Shown one piece after another: positions 1-8,580 of a stretch of DNA of 64,000 bases. The translations under genes were made by a program, and so were the position numbers. The number at the start of each line of letters is the position of its first letter. The first letter of the stretch is position 1. The notes under the pieces are model-generated. The model ran no database searches. It was not told the DNA's origin and saw only the letters and a list, made by a program, of their open reading frames with translations. This stretch comes from Microbacterium dextranolyticum. GTDB lineage: Bacteria; Actinomycetota; Actinomycetes; Actinomycetales; Microbacteriaceae. The stretch covers positions 1 to 64,000 of the forward strand of contig NZ_JAFBBR010000001.1 of assembly GCF_016907295.1 (NCBI RefSeq), written 5' to 3'.

Positions 1-234
1 GCCTACGCCGGCGGCGATCGCGACGGCACCGGCGAGCATGAACCCGCGTGCCTCCACGCCGGCGACGACATCGAACGCGTCGGCGAACGGCTCGATCACC
101 GCGTCGACGACGGCTCGGAGCGCGGCGGCATCCGCCATCAGCGGCGAGATGTCGCGGAACAGGATGCCGGGTTCGGGAAAATCGGGGATCGTCGCGATGA
201 GCGACTCGGCGCGCGCGAGGGCCTCTGAGGTCAC
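1..234 (-). CDS. apt: Adenine phosphoribosyltransferase, N-terminal part (cut by window edge)
   Basis: This is a partial gene: the first 78 codons are visible and the rest lies left of the window. It would convert adenine and PRPP to AMP in purine salvage, in the cytosol. The translation has the family's N-terminal signature PEPGILFRDISPLM at about residues 17-30, followed by GVEARGF near residue 60. The start is taken as the GTG at 234-232, because a TAGCCT -10 box lies six bases upstream on the same strand, the leaderless arrangement seen at many genes here. It is divergent from the alpha-glucosidase gene. The family call is firm for the visible part; the C-terminal PRPP-binding motif cannot be checked. 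Confidence 0.85.
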   Translation of the reverse strand, partial: MTSEALARAESLIATIPDFPEPGILFRDISPLMADAAALRAVVDAVIEPFADAFDVVAGVEARGFMLAGAVAIAAGVG

Positions 235-240
235 CGGTCC

Positions 241-246
241 AGGCTA
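241..246 (-). promoter_or_regulatory. -10 box of apt (leaderless)
   Basis: TAGCCT on the minus strand, six bases before the GTG start of apt. The spacing leaves no room for a ribosome binding site, so a leaderless transcript is inferred. Confidence 0.45.
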
Positions 247-269
247 CGCGCCGCACACGACCCGGTTCG

Positions 270-345
270 CAACTCCGGAGTTTCTGCGCCTCCCGCTCCT
301 CCACGGCCGCGTTTCCGCCTCCCCGCCCACAGATCTCCGGAGTTG
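270..345. repeat. Intergenic inverted repeat, CAACTCCGGAG arms
   Basis: Arms at 270-280 (CAACTCCGGAG) and 335-345 (CTCCGGAGTTG) are perfect 11-bp complements separated by 54 bases. The core CTCCGGAG is itself palindromic. It lies between the divergent apt and alpha-glucosidase promoters. Similar long-loop inverted repeats occur at 23020-23093 and 30159-30231. Function unknown. Confidence 0.6.
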
Positions 346-405
346 TGCCCCGCAACCGGGAGGTCGACACGACCGAACCCACCCGAGCAACCCGAGTCGA
401 TCTAT

Positions 406-421
406 GCGCAAGCGCTTGCGC
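406..421. promoter_or_regulatory. LacI-family operator of the alpha-glucosidase/repressor operon
   Basis: GCGCAAGCGCTTGCGC is a perfect 16-bp palindrome with the central CpG typical of LacI/GalR-family operators. It ends one base before the -10 box at 422-427, so a bound repressor would block RNA polymerase. The likely ligand is the LacI-type protein encoded two genes' lengths downstream (2136-3209), giving autoregulation. The palindrome is seen; the pairing is inferred. Confidence 0.8.
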
Positions 422-427
422 TATGCT
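422..427 (+). promoter_or_regulatory. -10 box of the alpha-glucosidase gene
   Basis: TATGCT, immediately after the operator palindrome and seven bases before the ATG at 435. This implies a leaderless transcript and supports the 435 start over the upstream in-frame codons. Confidence 0.55.
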
Positions 428-434
428 GGATGCC

Positions 435-2123
435 ATGACGTCGCAGCTGACCTCTCCCGCCCCCGATCTCGCCGACAGCCGCCCTGGCGCGGAATGGTGG
501 CGCACCACCGTGATCTACCAGATCTATCCCCGTTCGTTCGCCGACGCCTCGGGCGACGGCATCGGCGATCTGCCCGGTGTGACCGCCCACCTCGACGATC
601 TGACCTCTCTCGGCGTCGACGCGATCTGGCTGAGCCCCTTCTACCGGTCGCCGCAGAAGGACGCCGGATACGACGTCGCCGACTACTGCGACGTCGACCC
701 GCTGTTCGGCACCCTCACCGACTTCGACGCGATGCTGGATGCCGCGCACGCCCGCGGCATCCGCGTGATCGTCGACCTTGTGCCGAACCACAGCTCCGAC
801 CGGCACGTCTGGTTCCAGGAGGCGCTCGCCTCCGCCCCCGGCAGCACCGCGCGCGGGCGGTACCTGTTCCGCGACGGCGCGGGCGAGAACGGCGAACTCC
901 CGCCGAACAACTGGGAGTCGGTCTTCGGAGGCCCGGCCTGGACCCGGGTGACCGAGCCGGACGGCACGCCCGGCCAGTGGTACCTGCACCTGTTCGACAC
1001 GAGCCAGCCCGATTTCGACTGGTCGAACCCCGAGGTGCAGGAGTCGTTCCGCGGCATCCTGCGCTTCTGGCTCGACCGCGGCGTCGACGGGTTCCGGGTC
1101 GACGTCGCGCACGGGCTCGTGAAGACTGACGGCCTCCCCGACCACCTGCCGCCGGTCGACGGAGACAGCATGGGCGGTCACGACGAGGCGCCGTACTGGG
1201 GCCAGGAGGGCGTGCACGAGATCTACCGCGACTGGCACCGGGTGCTCGCGGAGTACGACGGCGACCGGGCGCTCTGCGCCGAGGCGTGGCTGCCGACCGT
1301 CGACCGCACCGCCGAGTGGGTGCGCTCCGACGAGATGCACCAGGCGTTCAACTTCCCCTATCTCATGACCGAGTGGCAGGCACCCGCCATCCGCGAAGTG
1401 ATCTCCGAGTCGCTGCGCGCCTTCCCGGCGGTCGGCGCGCCCGCGACCTGGGTGCTCTCGAACCACGACGTCGTGCGCCACGCATCGCGTCTGGCTCTCA
1501 CGGCCGAGAACCCGCAGGGGCACGGCATCGGTCCGGACTCGCCCGGTCAGCCGATCCCCGACCTGGGCCTGCGCCGCGCCCGCGCCGCCACGTCGATCAT
1601 GCTCGCCCTGCCCGGCTCGGCGTACCTGTACCAGGGCGAAGAGCTCGGCCTGCCCGAGGTCATCGACCTGCCCGACGCGGCCCGGCAGGATCCGACGTGG
1701 TTCCGCACCGACGGTGAGCGCTACGGCCGTGACGGATGCCGCGTGCCGATCCCCTGGACGGCGTCGGCTCCGGCGTACGGCTTCGGGCCCGCCGATGGCT
1801 CGGGCGCATCGTGGCTGCCGCAGCCCGCCGAGTGGGAGACCCTGGCCCGCGACGTGCAGGAGGACGACCCCGACTCGACCCTGTGGCTGTACCGGGAACT
1901 CCTGGCGACGCGCCGCGCCGAAGACCTCGGAGCCGGCTCCCTGACCTGGCTCCACGGCTACGAGGACGACGTCATCGCCTTCCGCAACGGCGAGGTCACC
2001 GTGATCGCCAACCTCGGCACCCGCCCCCTGCCCCTCCCCTCCGGCACCGTGCTCGTCGCGAGCGAGCCGATCGCGGGGGCGGAGCTGCCCGTCGACACCG
2101 CCGTGTGGCTGCGGGCGGAGTGA
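435..2123 (+). CDS. GH13 alpha-glucosidase (oligo-1,6-glucosidase-like)
   Basis: This encodes a cytosolic glycoside hydrolase of 562 residues that should release glucose from imported alpha-glucosides such as maltose, isomaltose or sucrose-type substrates. The N-terminus begins the catalytic barrel with WWRTTVIYQIYPRSF at about residues 21-35. The catalytic triad of GH13 is visible: nucleophile Asp in FRVDVAHG (about 220-227), acid Glu in CAEAW (about 281-285) and the NHD motif near 343. No signal peptide is seen. The ATG at 435 is chosen because the -10 box sits seven bases upstream and homologues start near here; the frame is open further upstream. It is followed after 12 bases by its presumed LacI-type repressor. 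Exact substrate specificity cannot be read from the sequence. Confidence 0.9.
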   Translation: MTSQLTSPAPDLADSRPGAEWWRTTVIYQIYPRSFADASGDGIGDLPGVTAHLDDLTSLGVDAIWLSPFYRSPQKDAGYDVADYCDVDPLFGTLTDFDAMLDAAHARGIRVIVDLVPNHSSDRHVWFQEALASAPGSTARGRYLFRDGAGENGELPPNNWESVFGGPAWTRVTEPDGTPGQWYLHLFDTSQPDFDWSNPEVQESFRGILRFWLDRGVDGFRVDVAHGLVKTDGLPDHLPPVDGDSMGGHDEAPYWGQEGVHEIYRDWHRVLAEYDGDRALCAEAWLPTVDRTAEWVRSDEMHQAFNFPYLMTEWQAPAIREVISESLRAFPAVGAPATWVLSNHDVVRHASRLALTAENPQGHGIGPDSPGQPIPDLGLRRARAATSIMLALPGSAYLYQGEELGLPEVIDLPDAARQDPTWFRTDGERYGRDGCRVPIPWTASAPAYGFGPADGSGASWLPQPAEWETLARDVQEDDPDSTLWLYRELLATRRAEDLGAGSLTWLHGYEDDVIAFRNGEVTVIANLGTRPLPLPSGTVLVASEPIAGAELPVDTAVWLRAE

Positions 2124-2135
2124 CCGGGCGCTGAC

Positions 2136-3209
2136 GTGACGAGTCTCGACGACGTCGCCCGCGCCGCAGGGGTCTCGACCGCGACCGCGTCTCGTGCCCT
2201 CAGCGGGCGCGGGCGCATCTCGGCCGCGACCCGCGCGCGCGTGCGCGCCGCCGCCGAGGCGCTCGGCTACGTGGCATCCGCCACGGCGTCGTCGCTCGCC
2301 TCGGGCCGTGCCCAGAACATCGGCGTGGTCGTGCCGATCATGGACCGCTGGTTCTTCGCCAGCGTCCTCGACGGCATCGCGACCCGCCTCGCCCCCCGCG
2401 GCTACGACCTGACGCTGTACAACCTCACCGATGACCCCGATCAGCGCCGTCGCCTGTTCGACACGTCGCTGCGGCGCGGGCGGGTCGACGGCGTCATCGT
2501 CTTGTCGGTCGCCCTGACCGACGACGAGATCGCCGCCCTCGGCGGCCTCGGACGGCCGGTGCTGGGGCTCGGCGTGCCGCGCGGCGGGCTGCCGGCGCTG
2601 CGGGTCGACGACACCGCGGTGGGCCGTGCCGCGACCGAACACCTGCTCGGTCTCGGTCACCGCCGCATCGCGCACATCGGGCAGAGCGTGACGACGGATG
2701 CCGCGGGGACACCCGGGCGCACGCCCGACGTCGACATCCCCACGCGACGCCGTCGGGGTTTCGAGGCGGCGATGGCCGATGCCGGCGCCCCGGCCGCGGT
2801 CTTCGTTCCGGCGGATTTCACCGTGGCGGGCGGTCACGACGCCGCCGCGCGTCTGCTCGATGGGGACGAGCCGCCGACGGCGATCTTCGCCGCGTCGGAC
2901 GAGATGGCCTACGGCGTGCTCACCGCCGCCCGGGAACGCGATGTCCACGTGCCTCGCGACCTCTCGGTGATCGGCGTCGACGGCCACGACCTGGGGGGCC
3001 TGTTCGAGCTGACGACGATCGACCAGTTCCCGCATGCACAGGGCGAACGCGCCGCCGAGGCGATGCTGGCGATGCTGGGCGATCAGGCCGCCGCGGGGGA
3101 GGGCGCCGCGGCATCCGACGCCGACTCGCCGCGCCGCACCGAGGCATCCGAGCCCGCTCTGCCGTTCTCGCTCGTCGTCCGCGGCACGACCGCGCCGCCG
3201 CGGGGCTGA
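2136..3209 (+). CDS. LacI/GalR-family transcriptional repressor
   Basis: The 357-residue protein has an N-terminal helix-turn-helix (LDDVARAAGVSTATASRALS, residues 3-22) and hinge, then a periplasmic-binding-protein-like sugar sensor domain from about residue 60 (NIGVVVPIMDRWFF) to the end (VIGVDGHDLGGLFELTTIDQ near 275-295). It begins with GTG, 12 bases after the alpha-glucosidase gene, and is probably co-transcribed with it. The perfect palindrome at 406-421 in front of the operon is the obvious operator, so it likely represses its own operon until an alpha-glucoside or its breakdown product is present. The family call is firm; the effector is not known. Confidence 0.92.
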   Translation: MTSLDDVARAAGVSTATASRALSGRGRISAATRARVRAAAEALGYVASATASSLASGRAQNIGVVVPIMDRWFFASVLDGIATRLAPRGYDLTLYNLTDDPDQRRRLFDTSLRRGRVDGVIVLSVALTDDEIAALGGLGRPVLGLGVPRGGLPALRVDDTAVGRAATEHLLGLGHRRIAHIGQSVTTDAAGTPGRTPDVDIPTRRRRGFEAAMADAGAPAAVFVPADFTVAGGHDAAARLLDGDEPPTAIFAASDEMAYGVLTAARERDVHVPRDLSVIGVDGHDLGGLFELTTIDQFPHAQGERAAEAMLAMLGDQAAAGEGAAASDADSPRRTEASEPALPFSLVVRGTTAPPRG

Positions 3210-3267
3210 TCCGCGGGCTTCCCGACCGGGGCACCGAGCTGTCCGGCACCGCCCCCGGGGCCCCACG

Positions 3268-3273
3268 TAGGCT
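3268..3273 (+). promoter_or_regulatory. -10 box of the M20 amidohydrolase gene
   Basis: TAGGCT six bases before the ATG at 3280, leaderless arrangement. The same TAGGCT-CGGGGC-ATG arrangement occurs before the chorismate mutase gene on the other strand. Confidence 0.5.
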
Positions 3274-3279
3274 CGGGGC

Positions 3280-4503
3280 ATGAGCATCGACCTCGAAGCC
3301 CTCTACATCGACCTGCATCGCCACCCCGAGCTCTCCTTCCAGGAGACACGGACCGCCGGCGTCGTCGCCCGCGAGCTCGCGGCACTCGGGCTCGACTACG
3401 TCGAGGGTCTCGGCAAGACGGGCGTCGCGACGAGCATCACGGGCACGGCGCCGGGCGAGGGCCCCGTCGTGTGGCTGCGCGCCGACATGGACGGCCTGCC
3501 CGTCGAAGAGCAGACCGGGCTCGCCTACGCGAGCACGGCGCGCGGCGTCGACCCGGCGGGTACCGACGTGCCGGTGATGCACGCCTGCGGTCACGACATG
3601 CACATCACGGCGCTGCTCGGCGCGCTCGAGAAGCTTCTCGCGACCCGCGACGAGTGGTCCGGAACCGTCGTCGCGGTCTTCCAGCCGGCCGAGGAGTACG
3701 GCGCCGGATCGCAGGCGATGATCGCCGACGGCGTGCTCGACCGCTTCCCCCGCCCCGACATCGTGCTCGGCCAGCACCTGACGCCGCTGCCCGCCGGCAC
3801 GATCGGCGTGCGCCCGGGGACGCAGATGGCGGCATCCGACGGCCTCACGGTGCGTCTGCTGGGTCGCGGCGGGCACGGCTCGCGCCCGCACGCGACGATC
3901 GATCCGGTCGTGATGGCGGCGGCGACCGTCATGCGTCTGCAGACGATCGTCTCGCGCGAGATCGACCCGCGCGAGATGGCGGTCGTGACCGTCGGCTCGA
4001 TCCACGCCGGACTGAAGAACAACATCATCCCCGCCGAGGCGAAGCTCGAGCTGAGCCTGCGCTACCCCGACGACGAGGCCCGCGCCGACGTCCTGGCGCG
4101 GGTCGAGCGCATCGTGCGGGCCGAAGCCCAGGCATCCGGCGCGAAACAGGAGCCCGTGATCACGACGGACCACTCGCTGCCCCCGACGATCAACGACGCG
4201 GATGCCACGGCGCGACTCACCGCCGCGTGGAACCGCGCCTTCGGCGAGGGCACCGTGATCGACCCCGGCATGTTCACCGGCAGCGAGGACGTCTCGTGGT
4301 TCGCCCGCGAGGCGGGCGCGCCGCTCGTCTTCTGGTTCTGGGGCGGCGTCGACCCGCAGACATTCGCGGATGCCGTGGCCCGGGGCACCCTCAACGAAGA
4401 CATCCCGACCAACCACTCCCCCCACTTCGCGCCGATTCTGCACCCCACGATCGAGCGCGGTGTGGACGCCCTCGTCGTCGCCGCCCGGGAATTCCTCGCG
4501 TGA
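3280..4503 (+). CDS. M20 family amidohydrolase (hippurate/N-acyl amino acid hydrolase type)
   Basis: A 407-residue cytosolic metallohydrolase of the M20D type, expected to cleave N-acyl or related amide substrates to a free amino acid. Metal and catalytic signatures are present: WLRADMDGLPVEE near residues 64-76, MHACGHDMH at about 100-108 and QPAEEYGAG at about 136-144, with the dimerization domain in the middle and a C-terminal NHSPHFAP metal-ligand segment. Length matches the family. The start is fixed by the -10 box six bases upstream. The downstream membrane-protein gene starts on a GTG that overlaps this stop codon, so they are translationally coupled. Substrate is not predictable; names such as hippurate hydrolase or AbgB-like are used for close relatives. 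Confidence 0.88.
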   Translation: MSIDLEALYIDLHRHPELSFQETRTAGVVARELAALGLDYVEGLGKTGVATSITGTAPGEGPVVWLRADMDGLPVEEQTGLAYASTARGVDPAGTDVPVMHACGHDMHITALLGALEKLLATRDEWSGTVVAVFQPAEEYGAGSQAMIADGVLDRFPRPDIVLGQHLTPLPAGTIGVRPGTQMAASDGLTVRLLGRGGHGSRPHATIDPVVMAAATVMRLQTIVSREIDPREMAVVTVGSIHAGLKNNIIPAEAKLELSLRYPDDEARADVLARVERIVRAEAQASGAKQEPVITTDHSLPPTINDADATARLTAAWNRAFGEGTVIDPGMFTGSEDVSWFAREAGAPLVFWFWGGVDPQTFADAVARGTLNEDIPTNHSPHFAPILHPTIERGVDALVVAAREFLA

Positions 4504-5384
4504 GCCTCGAAGACCTCTTCGGCGCGGGTGCGGGCGACGACCCGCCCCGCCGCGAGCCTCAACCGACTCGCGAGGCTCGACCGGCCCGCGAGCCCGAGCC
4601 CCCGCGCGAACCGAAACCCCCACGCACCCCCAAGCCTCCGCGCGAGGCGGGCTCGGACGGGGGCGACGGGTCGCGCACGCCGCTGATCCTGGCGATCGTC
4701 GCCGGCGTGCTGGCGGTCGCCGTCGTCGTGACGCTCGGGTTCGCGCTCACCCGGGGCGGGCCGACCGACGCCGACCCGGCGCCGCCGGCGAGCACCGACA
4801 CGGCCGCCCCCGGCACGCCCACCTCGTCGCCGACGCCCTCGCCGACCCCCACCCGCACACCCGTCGCGCTCGACTTCTCGGCGACCGGGTTCGCCCTCGC
4901 CGACGCGACGGGCACACCGGTGTTCACGTACGCGTGGACCGACGATGCGAAGAAGGCCGTCACGGCGCTGTCGGCCGCCTTCGGCGCACAGCCCACGCAG
5001 CGCGTCGAACCGGGCGACGGCTCGCACTACCCCGACTACACGGTCTACCAGTGGGAGGGCTTCATGCTCTTCGACATGATCGAGACTCCCGGCGGCACGC
5101 CCCGTGCGCAGTACCCGCAGCCCTCGTACACGCTGTTCTCACGCAACCAGGTGGGCGGCATCGAGATGGTCGCCGAACACGGCCTGACGATCGGGATGAC
5201 GGTCGACGCGGTGCGCGCCCTGCGGCCCGACGTCGAGATCCCCCGCGGCAACGTGGGCGCGATCCGGTTCGTCTTCGACACCGCCCGCACGAACGCCGCC
5301 GGGGCGCCGCAGTACAGCGCGATCGCCGACACCAACGGGTCGGTCATCACCGCGATCCTGTCGTTCCGCTACTCGCCGCTCTGA
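4500..5384 (+). CDS. Membrane-anchored protein with Pro-rich cytosolic tail, unknown function
   Basis: I do not recognise a named family. The 294-residue protein starts with a GTG overlapping the previous stop (GTGA), implying coupling. Residues 1-9 (SLEDLFGAG) are followed by a Pro/Arg/Glu-rich stretch to about residue 55, one transmembrane helix (LILAIVAGVLAVAVVVTLGF, about 62-81), a Pro/Thr-rich linker (about 90-122) and an extracytoplasmic domain to the C-terminus that includes repeated aromatic residues. The topology suggests a single-pass protein with its globular domain outside the membrane. The last 16 bases overlap the convergent VanZ/RDD gene. Confidence 0.75.
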   Translation: MSLEDLFGAGAGDDPPRREPQPTREARPAREPEPPREPKPPRTPKPPREAGSDGGDGSRTPLILAIVAGVLAVAVVVTLGFALTRGGPTDADPAPPASTDTAAPGTPTSSPTPSPTPTRTPVALDFSATGFALADATGTPVFTYAWTDDAKKAVTALSAAFGAQPTQRVEPGDGSHYPDYTVYQWEGFMLFDMIETPGGTPRAQYPQPSYTLFSRNQVGGIEMVAEHGLTIGMTVDAVRALRPDVEIPRGNVGAIRFVFDTARTNAAGAPQYSAIADTNGSVITAILSFRYSPL

Positions 5385-6451
5385 CCCGACGCGGCGCCCG
5401 TGACCGCCGCCTCGTCGGGCTCACGGGCATCCGTCAGCCGCTGTCCCGACACCACCCCGGGAAGGCCTCGCCCCCCGGCCGTCGTGAAGACGAGCACGAC
5501 GGATGCCACGACGAACGCGAACTGCAGCGCGGACCATCCGGCGGGAAGCAGCCCCAGCAGCACGTACCCGCCGACGCCGCCGAGGAAGCGCAGGGGGCGC
5601 GCCAGCGCCGCGGGGAGTCGCCCTCCCCGGTAGCGCAGCTCGACGGCGAGGTCTCCGATCGAGCGCCCCGTCCACAACACGACCGTGAGCCAGACGGCCA
5701 GAGGTGCGACCGTCGCCGCGACCGACCCCGCGCCGCCGTCGAGCACGGCATCGCGATCGCGCACGACGTACGCGATCCACACCTGCACCGCGGTCTCGGC
5801 GGCGAACGCCACCAGGAAGCCGCCCAGCGCGTCGCACACCATCGCCAGCAGCCGCCGGCCGCGCGTGACCGGACGCGGGCGGCCCGCGGCATCCACCGAG
5901 GCGCTGCCCCGCAGCCGTCGGGGAACGATGAGCGCGAGGAGCGAACCGAGCACGGCGCCCACAGTGTTGGTGAGCAGGTCGTCGACGTCGAACACGCGGT
6001 ACGCGCACGGGTACACGCCCCAGACCCCGGTGAGCTGCGTCGTCTCGATGACGAGCGAGATGCCGAACCCGACCCCGAGCGCCACGAGGATGCCTCGACC
6101 GCCGAGCACGCGCAGGAAGAATCCGAGCGGCACGAACAGCAGCACGTTGAGGGCCAGCTGCAGCACCGCGACATCGGTCAGGCTGCGTGCCGCGCCCAGG
6201 TCGTGGACGAACGCCGTGACGTCCAGATTGACTCCCGCGCAGACGTAATTCTCGGCGTCGGGGAGGGGAAGCAGCGTGTACGTCCAGATGGCCCAGAAGT
6301 AGACGAGAGCCGCCGCCCACAGCATGAATCGCCCAAGCGTCAGGCCGCCGCGACGGCGGTAGCTCACCGCGACGAACGGAACGAACAGCGCCACACCCAC
6401 GACGGCGCCGAGAGCGATCGCGACGGCTCCGGAGAGGACCTCGTTTCCCAT
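5369..6451 (-). CDS. VanZ-like/RDD-domain integral membrane protein
   Basis: This 360-residue polytopic membrane protein joins two known membrane folds. The N-terminal half resembles VanZ: hydrophobic helices with WAIWTYTLLPLPD near residue 52, LNVLLFVPLGFFLR near 100 and IETTQLTGVWG near 130, followed by DVDDLLTNTVGAVLG. The C-terminal half resembles an RDD domain, with RLLAMVCDALGGFLVAF near 195 and a GRSIGDLAVELR segment. VanZ relatives can affect lipoglycopeptide sensitivity and RDD proteins are often transporter-like, but neither role can be assigned here. The ATG at 6451 is preferred over upstream in-frame codons because a GAGG lies upstream. It is convergent with, and overlaps by 16 bases, the preceding gene. 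Confidence 0.82.
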   Translation of the reverse strand: MGNEVLSGAVAIALGAVVGVALFVPFVAVSYRRRGGLTLGRFMLWAAALVYFWAIWTYTLLPLPDAENYVCAGVNLDVTAFVHDLGAARSLTDVAVLQLALNVLLFVPLGFFLRVLGGRGILVALGVGFGISLVIETTQLTGVWGVYPCAYRVFDVDDLLTNTVGAVLGSLLALIVPRRLRGSASVDAAGRPRPVTRGRRLLAMVCDALGGFLVAFAAETAVQVWIAYVVRDRDAVLDGGAGSVAATVAPLAVWLTVVLWTGRSIGDLAVELRYRGGRLPAALARPLRFLGGVGGYVLLGLLPAGWSALQFAFVVASVVLVFTTAGGRGLPGVVSGQRLTDAREPDEAAVTGAASGQSGE

Positions 6452-6499
6452 GTGTCGATCCTCGCAGGCGCCTGGATTGCGCGCGGACGCGCCAGGGCG

Positions 6500-6505
6500 T
6501 AATGT
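6500..6505 (+). promoter_or_regulatory. -10 box of the APC permease gene
   Basis: TAATGT, eight bases before the GTG at 6514. It contains the ATG at 6502 that would otherwise be the longest start, which argues for the GTG as the real, leaderless start. Confidence 0.5.
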
Positions 6506-6513
6506 CGCCCGCC

Positions 6514-8553
6514 GTGACCGATGACAAGTCCCCGGCGGCCGAGGAGACACCGATCGCCAAACGCATCCTCATCGGAGAGCCGCTGACGAGCGAAGAACTC
6601 GAAGGACAGCTGCTCCCGAAGAAGATGGCGCTGCCGATCTTCGCCTCCGACGCGCTGTCGTCGGTGGCGTACGCGCCGCAGGAGCTGCTCATGATCCTGC
6701 TCATCGGCGGAACGGCGTTCCTCGCCTTCAGCCCGTGGGTCGCGGCGGCCGTCGTCGCCCTGCTCGTGGTCGTCGTGCTGAGCTACCGGCAGCTCATCAA
6801 GGCCTACCCGTCGGGCGGTGGCGACTACGAGGTCGCACGCACCAACCTCGGCGAGAAGGCGGGCGTCATCGTCGCCGCGGCGCTGCTCGTCGACTACATC
6901 CTGACGGTCGCGGTGTCGGTGGCATCCGGTGTCGACAACATCATCTCGGCCATCCCGGGCCTCGACACCTGGCGCGTCGAACTCGCCGTCGGGTTCGTGA
7001 TCCTCATCATCCTCGTGAACCTGCGCGGTGTGCGCGAGGCGTCCTCCGCCTTCGCCATCCCCACGTACGTGTTCATCGGTTCGGTGCTGCTGATGATCGT
7101 CACCGGGCTCGTGCGCTGGGGTCTGGGGGATGCCCCGATCGCCGAGAGCGCCCAGTACGCCGTCAAGGCCGAAGACCTCACGCAGGCCGCGGTCATCCTG
7201 CTGATCCTGCGCGCATTCTCGAGCGGCTGTTCGGCGCTGACCGGCGTCGAGGCCGTCTCGAACGGCGTTCCCGCCTTCCGCAAGCCCAAGGTGCGCAACG
7301 CGCAGACGACCCTCGTCCTGATGGGGTCGATCGCGATCGTGATGTTCGCGGGCCTCACCCTGCTCGCCCTCGTCGCCGGCGTCCACTACGCCGAAGACCC
7401 GTGCCACCTCGTCGGCTTCGACTGCGCCGCCGCGGTGCAGCCGAGCCTCATGGCGCAGGTCGCCGCCGCGACGTTCGGGCAGGGCAGCATCCTCTTCTTC
7501 GTCATCCAGGCCGCGACCGCCGCGGTGCTGCTGCTGGCCGCGAACACGGCCTTCAACGGCTTCCCGCTGCTCGGCTCGGTGCTCGCCCGCGACCACTACG
7601 CGCCCAAGGCGCTGAACACGCGCGGCGACCGGCTCGTGTACTCCAACGGCATGATCATCCTGGGCCTTGCCGCCGTGCTCGTGCTCGTGATCTTCCAGGC
7701 GAAGCTGACGACCCTCATCCAGCTGTACATCATCGGCGTGTTCGTCTCGTTCTCGCTCGGCCAGATCGGCATGGTCAAGCACTGGCGGCGCGAGCTGAAG
7801 CTGCTCTCGCCCAAGGCGACCGCCGCCCGGCGCGAGGCCTACAGCGGACTGTTCATCAACTCGCTCGGCGCGACCTTCACGGTCGTCGTGCTCGTCATCG
7901 TGACGATCACGAAGTTCACGCACGGCGCGTGGCTGGTGTTCCTCGCGATCCCGATCCTGTCGTTCCTCATGATCGGCGTGCACCGGTACTACCGCGATGT
8001 CGCGCACGAGATCTCGATGGACGACGACGTGCACTACGGGTCGTCCGGCGACGTCGCCCTCATCCTCGTCGGCACGCTGCAGAAGCCCGTCGCGAAGGCG
8101 ATCGACTACGCCCTCGCCGCGCGGCACGACAAGACCCTGGCCGTGCACGTCGCCGTCACCCCCGAAGAGGCGCGCGAGGTGCAGGACGAGTGGGAGTTCC
8201 ACAAGATGCCGGTGCCGCTCGTGGTGATCCAGTCGCCCTACCGGCAGTACGCACCCCCGCTGGCCCGCTTCATCAACCAGTACCGCGAGAAGCACGGCTC
8301 GTCGGTCGTGACCGTGTATCTGCCGCAGTACATCGTCGGCCACTGGTGGGAGGGCATGCTGCACAACCGCCGCGCCCGCCGCATCGCCCAGCAGCTGATG
8401 CTCGTGCACGGCGTGCAGATCACGCTCGTGCCGTGGCTGCTCGACTCGTCGGAAGTCATCTACGGCCGCCGCTCGCGCCCCCTGCCCGGCGACGACCGCG
8501 CCGGACGCATCGCCGGCTACGGCCTGGTCGCCCACACCGACGACCAGCCGTAG
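6514..8553 (+). CDS. APC-superfamily amino acid permease
   Basis: A 679-residue inner-membrane transporter of the amino acid-polyamine-organocation type. The first half carries the typical helices: IFASDALSSVAYAPQE near residue 48, GGGDYEVARTNLGEKAG near 100 and SGCSALTGVEAVSNGVPAF near 240, the last being the usual substrate-binding segment. About twelve hydrophobic segments run to roughly residue 490. They are followed by a soluble C-terminal domain of about 180 residues, longer than in the basic permeases. Substrate is unknown. The GTG at 6514 is chosen over the ATG at 6502 because the -10 box TAATGT overlaps the latter. It is divergent from the VanZ/RDD gene with about 60 bases between start codons. 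Confidence 0.88.
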   Translation: MTDDKSPAAEETPIAKRILIGEPLTSEELEGQLLPKKMALPIFASDALSSVAYAPQELLMILLIGGTAFLAFSPWVAAAVVALLVVVVLSYRQLIKAYPSGGGDYEVARTNLGEKAGVIVAAALLVDYILTVAVSVASGVDNIISAIPGLDTWRVELAVGFVILIILVNLRGVREASSAFAIPTYVFIGSVLLMIVTGLVRWGLGDAPIAESAQYAVKAEDLTQAAVILLILRAFSSGCSALTGVEAVSNGVPAFRKPKVRNAQTTLVLMGSIAIVMFAGLTLLALVAGVHYAEDPCHLVGFDCAAAVQPSLMAQVAAATFGQGSILFFVIQAATAAVLLLAANTAFNGFPLLGSVLARDHYAPKALNTRGDRLVYSNGMIILGLAAVLVLVIFQAKLTTLIQLYIIGVFVSFSLGQIGMVKHWRRELKLLSPKATAARREAYSGLFINSLGATFTVVVLVIVTITKFTHGAWLVFLAIPILSFLMIGVHRYYRDVAHEISMDDDVHYGSSGDVALILVGTLQKPVAKAIDYALAARHDKTLAVHVAVTPEEAREVQDEWEFHKMPVPLVVIQSPYRQYAPPLARFINQYREKHGSSVVTVYLPQYIVGHWWEGMLHNRRARRIAQQLMLVHGVQITLVPWLLDSSEVIYGRRSRPLPGDDRAGRIAGYGLVAHTDDQP

Positions 8554-8580
8554 CCCGGGCTCTCGCCCCGGCCAGCGCCC

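Noticed and set aside
402..3287. A 961-residue minus-strand frame across the alpha-glucosidase and LacI genes
   Set aside because: It spans two intact plus-strand genes and their operator and contains no recognisable domain.
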